DNA from: Brachionus manjavacas
Lineage: Eukaryota > Rotifera > Eurotatoria > Ploima > Brachionidae
Assembly (NCBI GenBank): GCA_019054805.1
Contig: JAHQIY010000003.1
Location: 5,146,001 to 5,210,000 of the forward strand
Length of the DNA: 64,000 nt
Direction: 5' to 3'
Part shown: piece by piece, positions 24,701-33,423 of the stretch
Position numbering within the stretch: the first letter of the stretch is position 1
How the letters are laid out: each line of letters begins with the position of its first letter
Notes under the pieces: model-generated
Databases searched by the model: none
The model's input: only the letters and a program-made list of their open reading frames with translations
What the model was told of the DNA's origin: nothing
Made by a program: the position numbers and the translations under genes

Positions 24701-27700
24701 CTGTTTGGAACCCGTCATAACTATGCCAAGGATAAGAAAATGGAATTTAAAGCATTAGAGTTAATTTTCATTTAATTTTGGACAAGTTTCTTTAAATGAA
24801 ACTTAAAACACATATCTGATATTTAATTTTAAACGATGAATGTTGAAGTTAGGGTTACTATTAGGCGACCAAAAATGAGTTCAAGAAATTATCGAAAATA
24901 TTTTGAAAAATTAGGATAGTCTTTTTGATCTCTTTTAATTTTAAACTTGATTTGATAGAACATAAATTTTTTTTAATTTTTAGAATCGTTTTTATTTAAT
25001 AATTTCATTAAATTTTTATGAATAAAAAGCTATATTTTCTAAATAATTTCTTAAGATATTAATTTAATATAAATCTTAATAAGTTAATTTTAACTTAAAA
25101 TTTTATACATTCAAAGAACCACATAATTGTGTCTGAAATTTTTAATCCATTTAAGGCGTGGCTTAAAAAATAGATGTTTTAGTTTTAAGATGTTAAAGCC
25201 TTTGATTAAAGCTCTAGAATGAAGATAAAAAGAAATCTCGTTCCTAATAAATTGATTTTAAATACTTTAAAAGAAAAGATATATTCGGATTAATGTTTAA
25301 CTTTTAAAAGAAAAAATTGATAAAAATAATAGAAATAATTAATTATTAATAATAATAATAATAATAAGCGATGACAAGCAAGCTTGCGGAGGCGGTCTAC
25401 TAGGAGATCGCCTATGGTAGCACATTACGCAATAAAAGAAAAATTACATAAATAAGAGAAATTGATAAGATTATGTAGTGTAATAGACATAATTGGTAAC
25501 TTTGATGTACAATACAAATAAAAAGTAAAAAAAACAGAAGAAACTGAGAGGGGTATATAATAAAGAAATTAAAAAGAAATATAAATAAAATTTTCATGTG
25601 ATAAAACTTGGTGGCCGATTTTAAAAGCATCGTAGCGATTCTTGAATTGATAAACTGAGTCAGCGGTTGTGACCGCACTTAGGTTGAAAATTAGGTTATT
25701 ATTATAATAAATAATAAATCAAGTAAAAAAACACTTAAAATTACAATTAAGTAAACTTAAAATATAATTCAGTATAAATTTGTTTTCAAAATGAAGTAAA
25801 ATTCAAATTTAAGATCATGTCTTAACGATCGAGAAAATAAAAATAAATAGAAAAAATCATTTTTTTTGTTGATCGTCAATTTTAGTTTATATTTTATCTT
25901 ATATCTTTTATTTTTTTTATTTTTTAGAATAGCTATTTATCAATTCTCAAAGATTAGTAATTATTTTAATTTTTTAATTTCTAATTAAAAAAAAAAAGAT
26001 TTAAAAAAATTGTTCAGTTCACACATATTCAATCGATTTTATTTATTTTTTTTTAATGAATAAAAAAAATATCTTACTTGATCGATTCTTTTCCATTGAG
26101 ATTCCTTGCATTGAAGCGAAAAGTTCGAACCCTTGGCAATGAATATTTCATGTGAATTTACTATGAATTAAAAAATTTTAAATTTAGTTTTTAAATTTTC
26201 TTTTTTACCAATATCAATTTTAAAAGATTTTTTTTCAATTTCGAACGAAGAATCTGAAACATCATATCCCTTGCATTCATAAAGACCCATATCACTTAAT
26301 CCAGCATTGTCTATTTTGTATGAAATAGTTTTCGTTTTTGATGTTTTAATAACATACTTAATAAAAAAATTAATTAATTGAATTTAAAAAAATCAATTCT
26401 ACATTATTCCTGTAAAGAACTAATTTAAATTGACCAATTTGATTCGAAATAGAGCAATTAAATTCAAACGATTCATTTATTTCGAGTTTTTTCACTTCTT
26501 CCGAGAATGAAACATCGATTTTTATAGCTAAATTTAAAAATTAAATTAGAACCAAAAAATACTAATAAATTTATACAATTATCATTAATGATTTCAAATT
26601 CCGAATTTTGAGTTAAATTTGAAACCTGTGACCGGCACTCATAAAAACCAAAATCATCATCCCGTAACTCTTTTATTTTAATAATTGAAATCAGCCTAGT
26701 TTCTTTTCCAGAAAAAAATCTTGTTTCTATTGACACTCTTTCGTTTGATTCCAGTTTCTTAAAAAATTTTAGTTTTTCTTTACCACATGTTTTGTTTAGA
26801 TTACTTGTCGATCTTTCTTTAGCCAGTTAATTTCTACATCATTGCCATCGGTTTGACTGGTACAAGTTTGATGCAAAGTTTCACCAAGTCTTGCTTTAAT
26901 TTTCTTTTTTCTTAATTCAATTTTTGAATTCACTGCTTTGTCAAATGATGGTTGAACAATAAGGTTTATTTTCTGGACAGAAGTTTCTTCTACTTGGCAC
27001 TCGTAATCTCCAGAATCAGTAATTTTTAGACTATCGAATATTAAAAAACCTTTTTTTGATATCTGTGTCAATTTTTCTGACTTAAATTTAAAAAAAAATC
27101 AAATTTTGAAGATCAAATCTTTAATTTTTAGATTACAGAGTCCAATTTAAACCATCTAGCTGCCGATAGGTTCCCCGAACAGTTAAGGATGAATTTTTCA
27201 TTTTCAAATGCAGTTACTTGATCACTGTTTTCGACTAGAACTTTAATAGCTTTGTACTCAAAATTTTGGTAATCGGACGAATTCGCTTGACATAAATATT
27301 CACCTTGGTCTATTTTTGAAAAATTTTTAACACTTATGGACAATGAATTGTTTTTCGTGGAAGATAAAAACTCCTTTAAAAATGTTATATATTTAATTTT
27401 AATTAAAAAATTTAAGAAATACTTTATTTTTGTAAAAAGTAATTGTAGCAGCTGAATACGAATTTAAATGACAATCGAGATTCAAATCATTTCCTTCTTT
27501 TATTTTTATTAATTTTTCACTTGGTTTTAATTCAACATTGAATTCATTTTTTTTTTCTAAAATTAAAATTTATCAATGACATTTTTTGGAAATATTGTTT
27601 CAATTTATTTACTCAAAACTTCTACTTGGATTGATGAAGAGTTAAAAATTCTTCCGTCTGAAGAAAATGAGAAACAAGTAAAAACACCTTGATCGTGTTC

Positions 27701-29028
27701 TTGAGCATTTTTAATGTCAAATTTTACAAAAGATGAGTTAGAATATTTAAGAAAAGTCTATAAAATTTGATTATTTTTTTTTCCGAAATTTAGCCAAAAA
27801 ATATATTTTACTTGATCTTTATAAATTATTGAATAAAGGCCGGTCATTGATCTAGAGATTGACACACACGAAAGAGTAATGCTTTCACCTTGCTCAATTT
27901 TTATTGATTCCTCTGCATTTAAAAAATTTACTTCAATTGTGTGAACTAAAATAAAAAATGTTATTTAAAAAATAAATTTAAATTTGAATTTACTTGTTTT
28001 ATTTTCAATGTCTTGTGATGAAGTACTTTGAAAGTAATTAGATGTTGGCATGTATTCAAAAGTTTCAAATTCTATTGTATTTTCAGTCAAATTTTGGGAA
28101 ATAAAATTTTCTGTTAAATGAGTTGGGTCAGTTACAGAAAAGTTAAAATGAAAGTCTGTAGTATTTTGGTCAAAATTTTCCGAATTTTGTTCAGAATTGT
28201 CTAGTTTTTCTGTAAAATTCTGTTCATTTGAATAAATGTAAGAATCATTTTGAGAGATATCCGATGAATTTACCCAGCTTTCGTTTTCGACTTCAGTTTG
28301 ATTTTTTTCAATCACAATTTGTTCCAAGTTATCTAATTCAGAATCAAATGCTACATCATCTGGCTCATTGGTAGTGTTTAATGTAGTTGTTTCTTTAATA
28401 TTTTCATTCTCGAATTCTACCTCTGGGTTTGTTTCATTCTTTATTTGATTTTCAAATTTTAAATTAAATTCTGAGTTATCTATTTCTTCTGTAGCATTCG
28501 ATTCATTTGAATAAATGAAAGAATCATTATGAGATAAATCCTGTTCAAGTATCAAACTTCCATTAGTGACTTCTGTTTGGTTATTTTCATTCAAAATTTG
28601 CTCCGAATTATCTAATGCTAAATTATCTGTCTCATGGGTGGTGTCTGATGTATTTGATTCATTTGTATTCATATTCTCAAATGTGCCCTCTGGATCTGTC
28701 TGATTTATTATTTGATTTTCAAGTTTTGAGTCAAATTCCGTCTCCGTGCTATCGAACATTTCTATCATATTGTCTTTATTTGGTTCCTCATTTAAATTTT
28801 TATTTTGAGCAAACGCCATTTCATCGTCACCATAAAAATCATAAAAATCAGACAAATTATTTTTATCGGAGGAATCAGATTTTGTGTCAATAGATCCTTT
28901 TCCTGACTAGAAATAAATTAAAATTAGAATACAATTTTTTTCTTAAAATTTACCTCGGAAATTTTTACTTTTAAAAAAAGCATCAACATAAAAGACAATG
29001 ATAAAATTTTTGGCTTGAATTTAGCCAT
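13308..29028 (-). CDS. Secreted 28-Ig-domain perlecan-like matrix protein (18 exons, apparently complete)
   Basis: Exons (5' to 3'): 29028-28954, 28906-27994, 27945-27812, 27757-27613, 27556-27423, 27373-27137, 27080-26805, 26757-26577, 26527-26403, 26356-26209, 26160-26078, 24521-23406, 23347-23173, 22431-21328, 21278-21094, 18824-18641, 18591-16943, 15764-13308. All borders are GT-AG and the summed 9,321 bp stays in frame, giving about 3,106 residues. Order: signal peptide, acidic Asn/Ser/Thr-rich region, then 28 Ig (I-set type) domains with the usual C...W...YxC pattern and three Thr-rich linkers. There are no LDLa, laminin, EGF or transmembrane segments. The Ig sequences resemble those of the perlecan gene on the right, so I infer an extracellular-matrix protein derived from perlecan domain IV. 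Function is otherwise unknown. Exon borders are predictions; the two long introns could hide extra exons. Confidence 0.85.
15765..16942 (-). other. Intron 17 of the 28-Ig gene (1.18 kb)
   Basis: A very AT-rich intron separating the two halves of Ig20 (SLAIEKSQ | NVSIFWHR). No other feature was recognised. The acceptor before exon 18 (ATCAAAAAG) lacks a strong pyrimidine tract, so a few residues of uncertainty remain at that border. Confidence 0.6.
16943..18591 (-). CDS. 28-Ig gene, exon 17: second four-Ig block (Ig16-Ig19), poly-Thr linker, half of Ig20
   Basis: A 1,649-bp exon. Block order is the same as exon 14: type A (GYPKPKIIWLFNG, ITCQAIG), type B (FFYNWYKDG, FYSCQAKD), type C (VTIDCI, YICLANS), and type D after VERYEPIELKI (LAVDCVYEGFPEPKLKW, FECNAEN). 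About 80 residues of Ser/Glu/Thr follow, then a nearly pure Thr run (about 17080-17210, a GTAGTG-type repeat on the plus strand). Next is LDLKCSLAIEKSQ, the first half of Ig20, ending AGTCAG|GTAAAC in phase 0. Confidence 0.85.
17080..17222 (-). repeat. Coding microsatellite for a poly-Thr mucin-like linker
   Basis: An imperfect ACT/ACC/ACA codon run (seen as GTAGTGGTAGTAGT on the plus strand) encodes about 40 residues that are almost all Thr. It lies between the fourth Ig of the block and the split Ig20. It is likely O-glycosylated and likely length-polymorphic because of its repeat nature. Confidence 0.8.
18641..18824 (-). CDS. 28-Ig gene, exon 16: second half of Ig15
   Basis: It begins NELTFNWEAKFRKQF and continues to EGQYECQIEK and the strand INLVVK. 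It ends GTTAAAA|GTAAAC in phase 1; a 49-bp intron separates it from exon 17. Confidence 0.82.
18825..21093 (-). other. Intron 15 of the 28-Ig gene (2.27 kb)
   Basis: AT-rich, with a Tc1/mariner-like MITE at 19187-19494. No Ig half-exon or other coding signal was found, and the exons either side of it already complete Ig15. Confidence 0.65.
19187..19494. mobile_element. Tc1/mariner-like MITE, 308 bp
   Basis: The ends CAGTATGTCACAAAAAGTTA and their reverse complement at the right are nearly perfect over about 27 bp and are flanked by TA on both sides (19185-19186 and 19495-19496). Ends of the type CAGT..GTCACAAAAGT next to a TA duplication are typical of Tc1/mariner elements. There is no transposase frame inside. 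Confidence 0.82.
21094..21278 (-). CDS. 28-Ig gene, exon 15: Thr-rich linker and first half of Ig15
   Basis: It starts after TTCAAG with GPNQTQTQTTTPVTTSTTS, a short mucin-like linker, then NWTLSINSS and IEIICNSF, the first-Cys half of an Ig domain. The donor AATAAG|GTATTT is in phase 0. Splicing to exon 16 supplies the missing Trp and YECQ half. Confidence 0.8.
21328..22431 (-). CDS. 28-Ig gene, exon 14: first four-Ig block (Ig11-Ig14)
   Basis: A 1,104-bp exon with four Ig domains in fixed order. Type A has GYPMPKITWLF and VTCRAIG...AEDSA. Type B has LNYVWSKD and SGLYSCQVFD. Type C has VTLKCEAEADDSQVYW. Type D has the linker VKYEPLIIKI, then LRLDCNVVQGLPSPDIRW and FKCIADN. The same four types recur in exons 17 and 18 and in the perlecan exon 55068-58493 ([17 protein letters not shown]...AEDSA). 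It ends TTTG|GTATAA in phase 1. Confidence 0.85.
22432..23172 (-). other. Intron 13 of the 28-Ig gene with LINE fragment
   Basis: A 741-bp intron. It holds a short reverse-transcriptase remnant on the opposite strand at 22570-22745 and otherwise AT-rich sequence. The hydrophobic N-terminal stretch that precedes exon 14 in the open frame is intron sequence before the TTTTTTCAG acceptor, not a signal peptide. Confidence 0.65.
22570..22745 (+). mobile_element. LINE reverse-transcriptase remnant
   Basis: The plus-strand frame reads SVPQRSVL, a decayed form of the LINE motif S/GVPQGSVLGP, followed after a deletion by DNDTKIFKAF and EDMNSLKK, matching the ADDTKIF region and what follows it. Too short and shifted to be active. 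Confidence 0.65.
23173..23347 (-). CDS. 28-Ig gene, exon 13: second half of Ig10
   Basis: The acceptor GAAAG is followed by FSSDYIWTKKNKVKL and NYECKYGE, completing the Ig10 begun in exon 12. The donor AAAG|GTGAGT is strong and in phase 1, reading on into GEITEPTAYL of exon 14. Confidence 0.82.
23406..24521 (-). CDS. 28-Ig gene, exon 12: end of Ig6, Ig7-Ig9, Thr linker, start of Ig10
   Basis: A 1,116-bp exon. It begins after a TTTAG acceptor with PNAETLNHKLKF and gives the YVCSA half of Ig6. Three complete Ig domains follow (Cys pairs around NQSCLA/YECRI, FELICS/ISCLTV, LKIECF/FYTCQS). A short Thr-containing linker (EIMTTTAPVTER) leads to the first half of Ig10 (LTVYCITNKDID), cut at a GTAAGA donor in phase 0. 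Confidence 0.85.
24522..26077 (-). other. Intron 11 of the 28-Ig gene (1.56 kb)
   Basis: It runs from the GTAAGA donor at 26077 to the TTTAG acceptor at 24522 and contains the 3' end of a LINE (25340-25690) in the same orientation as the gene. No further Ig half-exon is visible, and the two flanking halves already make a complete Ig6. Confidence 0.7.
25340..25690 (-). mobile_element. 3' end of a LINE inside intron 11
   Basis: On the minus strand a C-terminal LINE motif is readable (VTTADSVYQFKNRYDAFK, about 25670-25610), followed by an AT-rich tail, a less AT-rich 3' untranslated patch (GATCTCCTAGTAGACCGCC, near 25395-25415) and a (TTA)n simple-repeat end at about 25345-25370. This is the usual 3' structure of a CR1/RTE-like LINE; the rest of the element is absent through 5' truncation. 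Confidence 0.7.
26078..27945 (-). CDS. 28-Ig gene, exons 3-11: Ig1 to Ig5 and half of Ig6 as half-domain exons
   Basis: Nine small exons (27945-27812, 27757-27613, 27556-27423, 27373-27137, 27080-26805, 26757-26577, 26527-26403, 26356-26209, 26160-26078) encode Ig domains, each cut in two between the strand following the first Cys and the strand leading to YxC. First halves contain motifs such as ITLSC, LNLDC, FILNC, FEFNC and FSLQC; second halves contain VFTC, EYLCQ, DYECQ, FYECR and LYECK. Introns are 40-65 bp. Each domain becomes complete only after splicing, which supports the model strongly. Confidence 0.82.
27994..28906 (-). CDS. 28-Ig gene, exon 2: acidic Asn/Ser/Thr-rich region with internal duplication
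   Basis: About 304 residues with almost no hydrophobic core, very rich in D/E/N/S/T and crowded with N-x-S/T sequons (NQT, NES, NDS, NAT, NFT). Two tandem units of about 88-90 residues are visible: each has ENQI(I/K)N(Q/E)T(D/N)P near the start, NQTEV in the middle and (S/Q)HNDS(F/Y)IYSNE near the end (about 28460-28725 and 28195-28460). The exon ends in phase 1 just before the first Ig. Its place between signal peptide and Ig array matches the acidic stretch of the perlecan gene at 47.9 kb. It may be a heavily glycosylated, extended spacer. Confidence 0.8.
28954..29028 (-). CDS. 28-Ig gene, exon 1: signal peptide
   Basis: The ATG at 29028 opens a 25-codon exon: a basic start (MAKFKPK) followed by a hydrophobic core (ILSLSFMLMLFL), a typical signal peptide. 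It ends with GAG|GTAAAT in phase 0 and joins TCAGGAAAAGG of exon 2, so a Ser-Gly pair lies just after the junction. This is the only in-frame ATG upstream that makes a secretory start. Confidence 0.8.
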
Positions 29029-31155
29029 TCTATGAATATTGCGGTATTGTTGAGATGTGTTTTTTAAAAGAAAATAAAATATTTTAAACTACAATTTTTT
29101 AATTTGCATTGATTTTATACACATTTTTTTAGTATTAAAAAATGAGTAATATTCAATTTTCTATCACTTTAGCCAGTCATGTTTATTTAATTAAAAATAT
29201 GCTACAAATGCATTCTTACTATTTCTGGGATCTAAAATCAAGAATACGGATAATTTAGATCTAACATTTTTTTAGATTTTATACATTTAAAAAAAAAGTG
29301 GAATTAATTAAGATAAAATTTAAGCATGAGTATGCGACTCATCATTTGGAACTAATTTATTTTACTCATAAAGTTGAAGCATAAAGCTTTTTTACAACTA
29401 GTGCCTTAATATTTCAAAAAAAGATGTTTGCTATTAAAATGTATTAAAGACGTAGAAAATACTAAATTTTATGATTTATGTCAACTTTTAGTTATAAAAA
29501 CATTAATACTTCGAAAAAAAAATATTTACCAAAAAAACTTGCCATTTTTCAAATATTGCTTCATTAAACCATGATAAATTCAATTTTTGAATTCCAACCT
29601 AAATTAAAAAAAGATTCTCAAAGCAGAAATTTTTAAACGCGAGTAAAACAAAATCTTAAATTAATTGTAAATCAATGTAAATGTTTAAATCTTTTAATTT
29701 AGTTGTACTATCAATTTTTTCTAATATATAGATAAACCATTAAATGAGTATTCTGCTGATCACTTTAATCAATTGTGTCTCTTTTGTTTTAATTTTTCAA
29801 AATTTCTATTAAAATTTTAATAATCAATATTTTCATTACAAAAATTAAAAAGTTATTTTCAACAGTTAAGGTTATACTGTCAATGGAGTTGAAAATGTCT
29901 GAAAAATGTCAAACGCTTTCATGATCAATAAGTTTTGTTTTTTTTCCAATTCAATTAGTTTCTTTCCGCTAATAGAATCAAAATCCAAATGGTAATTGAA
30001 GATTAATCGGAAAACTACAAAAAATGCAAACTTCTTTTAACTTTATTCCACTTTTTTTCAAAAATATTCGAAACAAAATAGACACTCCTAGTTGGGAAAC
30101 TTAAAAATTCTTTTTTATTCAAAAAAGGCTTAAATTTTTTGGGGGGTGACAAATTTAATTTTATTAAGATGACAAAAATAACATAAAGTGGTGACTAATT
30201 TAATCTATTTTAGCTGACTTTAAAAAACTAATTATTCTGACAAAAACACTAAACGACTGACAAATTTATATTTTGAAATGACTATTTAATAATTTTGCAC
30301 TGACAAAATAAAACCTATTTTATAGATAGGTTTAATTTTAATTTTATTTTATTTTAGTTCTAATTAAGCTATTTAATAATGTAATTTTTTAAGATTGTAA
30401 TGAATGAATTTTGACGTGTTCTCATAGTTGACTCTAGCTTGATGATGAGATTTGGACAAACGGTTTGTCATAATCGTCTGGAACTTCCTTCCGATTTCGG
30501 TGCTATAGTTCAAGATTTTGATTTTTATTGTCACCTCAAAATCATTAATTTGTTGTAAAAATAATTTATTAGTCAAAAAAGTATTTTTGTCACTCAAATC
30601 ATTATTTTATCAGTCAAATAATTTATTTGTCATCATATGTAGTTTTTTGTCAGTAAAATTTAAATTTTTTGTCAGTCCATTAATTAATGGCCTTTAAAAA
30701 ATAGTTTAACATAAAGAGGGTTATCTAGTTTTTATTAAGAATTTAAATTTTTTGTTTACTAATTTACTTATTCTAAGTTTTTAATAGAATGTCTATACCT
30801 GTAACCATTTTTTGGCTTGTATACTATTTTTATTTTATTTAATAAGAGTAAGATTTATTAACATAGCGATATAATTTTTAATCAGAAAAAAAAATGCTCT
30901 TAAAGTTTTCGATTATGAGAAATTTGATTTTTAAAAAGGTTTTTATTTTTTAAATGCACATCAAAATTATTTAATTCCATTTGAATTTGTAATGTAATTT
31001 AAAGAATTAAACATTGAAATTCTAGTCTACATAGGTAAATGTTTTTTTATTTCTAAAAAAAATAATTCAAATAAAATGTTTGAAAATTTTTTTACACAAG
31101 ATTTTTAATTTGTTTGTAATCACCTTTCTCCTTAGATATTGTAAATAAAAAATTG
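29029..31155. promoter_or_regulatory. Divergent intergenic region between the 28-Ig gene and the 7TM gene
   Basis: The 28-Ig gene reads left and the 7TM receptor reads right from this 2.1-kb interval, so both promoters should be here. I see no unambiguous TATA box or initiator. The main visible structure is the TGAC/GTCA array at 30147-30674. The rest is AT-rich without a frame worth reporting. Confidence 0.4.
30147..30674. repeat. Helically phased TGAC array facing a GTCA array
   Basis: On the left, TGAC occurs at 30147, 30170, 30192, 30215, 30238, 30258, 30279 and 30301, that is every 20-23 bp, usually followed by AAA or TAA. On the right the reverse complement GTCA occurs at 30530, 30572, 30589, 30613, 30629, 30649 and 30671, mostly as TTTTGTCA. 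Spacers differ from each other. The two arms converge on a core of about 230 bp. Best guess: a non-autonomous DNA element whose long ends are built of transposase-binding subrepeats; a regulatory array for the flanking divergent promoters is the alternative. Confidence 0.7.
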
Positions 31156-33423
31156 ATGCTGAACATAATTGTGACTATTTCTTTATTGAGCCAAATACTG
31201 ACTCTAAGTATTCGTAATTGGTCTAATTGCACCGAACAAGTTTCCAAATTTGATTTTATCAAAGATTTTAATAAAGAATATTTAAAATTGTCAATTAAAA
31301 ATTTCAACCATTTTTCTGAAATAAATTTTGATTGTATTCAAAGTGATGAGATTTTGACTGAATTTGAAATTAAATTTGAACCCAATAAACAAATTGATTT
31401 AACAGACGAACTGCAGTTTAAAACAGGAGGAACTTTCGATGTAACTAACATAGATTCTCCAATTATTGTGTTCAGCAAAATTGGTATTATTCAAAGGAAT
31501 CTATCAATATTTGACAATTTATTGGGTCAAGTTGTTGTCAATTTTGTTTATTCCAAACTCAATCTTATTTTCGAATGTAACTATTTAGAAGCAAACCAGT
31601 ATAGCTTTATAAAGAATTGTTATGCAGTAATTTTCAAAAGTATAAAATACAAAACACCAATTTGTCCTTTGATATTTTACAATAGCAGCATCAATCAAAT
31701 ATTTTTTAATTCAATTTCTGATACCTACATCTTTAAAAATAGCATTAAAATCGTAAATTTAAATATCTCATTTGAAACAAAAATAAAAGAATTAGTACTA
31801 AGTGGTCACGAAATAAGTGTGGCAAAGGATGTTATGGATTCAAAGGTCTTGGGTGGTCTCAATTATTTAACAATTAATGGACACGTAAAAAATGTTGACT
31901 GGCAAAATTTACTAAAATTCAAAAATTTGATTGCCATCAGTTTTAATATTTACGAATTGAATAAATATTTGTATGAAAACCATGATTGTTTTCGTATATG
32001 GAATAAAAATTTAAATAAACTGGTTTATATTAATATTGGAGTCATCGATAGCTATTTGTTTCCAGATCAAGATTTTTGTTTATTTTATAGGTTCCAAGAA
32101 TATGAATTTATAACTTTGGAAATATTTTTGGACATTGATGAAGTTTCTTGCAATTGTTTGTTAATATGGCTTAAGAAATGTGAATCCAAGCAAATAAATG
32201 GTTCATGTGATTTTATAAGATTGGAAGATGATTGCAAAAATTTACAAATGAATTCAATTAAATCTGAAGTTAATCCGAATTTAAAGTTTAAATTGAATTA
32301 TTTTATCATAGGAGCTATTTTAAGCTACGCTAGTTCAATTGGGCACTTTATATTCTCATTGACTGGAATAATCACTAATCTTTTGAACATTTTTATAATA
32401 AATAAATGCAAAAAAATTGAATTAAAAGAAAAAAAAAAGATAACGTTTACATTATACAATTTCATGACATTGTGTTCAATTGTAAATTTATTCTATTGCT
32501 TAATTTTGTCTTTTCACATCATGAATTCATGTACAGTGATCAATGGAATATTTTGTTCACGTCTTTATGGAAATGTTATAGTACAGTATTATGAAATTTA
32601 TTTGGTTGATTTTCTATGTGGTATTCTAAAAACCTTGTCTAACATTTTAAATATTTGGATTTCTGTATTTCGTTGCTTCATGATTGATGAGAAATCAAAA
32701 TTTTTCAAATCGATAAAAAATTTAGTTAATTCAAAAAATAAATTCACAAAAATTGTCTTTTTTTTGTTTTTTTTTATAGTTTTAATCGGATCTAACATTG
32801 ATAAGCTTACCTCATCGATATTCAAATACACAGATGGTGATTTTGATCCTGATTACTATGGATTCCCAATGAGAAATTGGTTCATAACAGAAGATGTCGA
32901 AGTACTAATTGATTTTTATGGCAAAGAAGTAAAAAAGCTACTGAAAAATAGATTTTTTTTCCTTTTTGTGATAAATATTTTATTCAATGGTATAATTTTG
33001 TGGACAATTTTGTTAATATCAGATGTTTACTTATTATTTAAATTTAAAGAGCAATTGAAAATTAGTAAGAAATTTTGGACTCAGTCCTCAAGTCAAGAAG
33101 CGAAAATTGGCCATCTTAGATCAATTCAAGACAAAATTGTCAAAATGACAATAAAAATTTGGCTCAATAATTTCATTCTTTGCTTGTTTCGCTTATTTGA
33201 ATTATCATTTATTTTATTTATGTTTTATTTGGCTTTAGGATTTAATTTTTGTCAAAAATCAGAAAAAATATGTGATAATTTTTTAGATTTTGGCAATCTT
33301 TTCTACATCGCATCTTGTTCATATTCGATTTTTATTTTCTATTTATTAAACAAACCATTTAAAAAAGTTTTTAAAAATTTTTTTGGCAATCATAATAATG
33401 GGACAAAAAAACAAAATAACTAA
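31156..33423 (+). CDS. Intronless divergent 7TM receptor with LRR-type ectodomain
   Basis: A 755-residue frame. I start it at the ATG at 31156, which gives a signal peptide (MLNIIVTISLLSQILTLS). The ectodomain (to about residue 370) is irregular and Leu/Ile/Asn-rich, and ends in a Cys cluster CNCLLIWLKKC...CDF...DDC like an LRR C-terminal cap. Seven hydrophobic helices follow at about 394-416, 433-456, 478-505, 533-551, 600-627, 669-697 and 712-733. TM1 has a GxxxN-like LTGIITNLLN, the end of TM3 has ISVFRCF in place of DRY, and the tail after TM7 is NKPFKKVFKNFF, like helix 8 of rhodopsin-class receptors. Ligand unknown. It is transcribed divergently from the 28-Ig gene. Class assignment is by topology only. 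Confidence 0.75.
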   Translation: MLNIIVTISLLSQILTLSIRNWSNCTEQVSKFDFIKDFNKEYLKLSIKNFNHFSEINFDCIQSDEILTEFEIKFEPNKQIDLTDELQFKTGGTFDVTNIDSPIIVFSKIGIIQRNLSIFDNLLGQVVVNFVYSKLNLIFECNYLEANQYSFIKNCYAVIFKSIKYKTPICPLIFYNSSINQIFFNSISDTYIFKNSIKIVNLNISFETKIKELVLSGHEISVAKDVMDSKVLGGLNYLTINGHVKNVDWQNLLKFKNLIAISFNIYELNKYLYENHDCFRIWNKNLNKLVYINIGVIDSYLFPDQDFCLFYRFQEYEFITLEIFLDIDEVSCNCLLIWLKKCESKQINGSCDFIRLEDDCKNLQMNSIKSEVNPNLKFKLNYFIIGAILSYASSIGHFIFSLTGIITNLLNIFIINKCKKIELKEKKKITFTLYNFMTLCSIVNLFYCLILSFHIMNSCTVINGIFCSRLYGNVIVQYYEIYLVDFLCGILKTLSNILNIWISVFRCFMIDEKSKFFKSIKNLVNSKNKFTKIVFFLFFFIVLIGSNIDKLTSSIFKYTDGDFDPDYYGFPMRNWFITEDVEVLIDFYGKEVKKLLKNRFFFLFVINILFNGIILWTILLISDVYLLFKFKEQLKISKKFWTQSSSQEAKIGHLRSIQDKIVKMTIKIWLNNFILCLFRLFELSFILFMFYLALGFNFCQKSEKICDNFLDFGNLFYIASCSYSIFIFYLLNKPFKKVFKNFFGNHNNGTKKQNN

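Noticed and set aside
30147-30674. CRISPR-like regular spacing of TGAC motifs
   Set aside because: Repeats are only 4-7 bp, spacers are AT-rich and short, the two arms are mirror images, and the window is clearly animal DNA with spliced genes.
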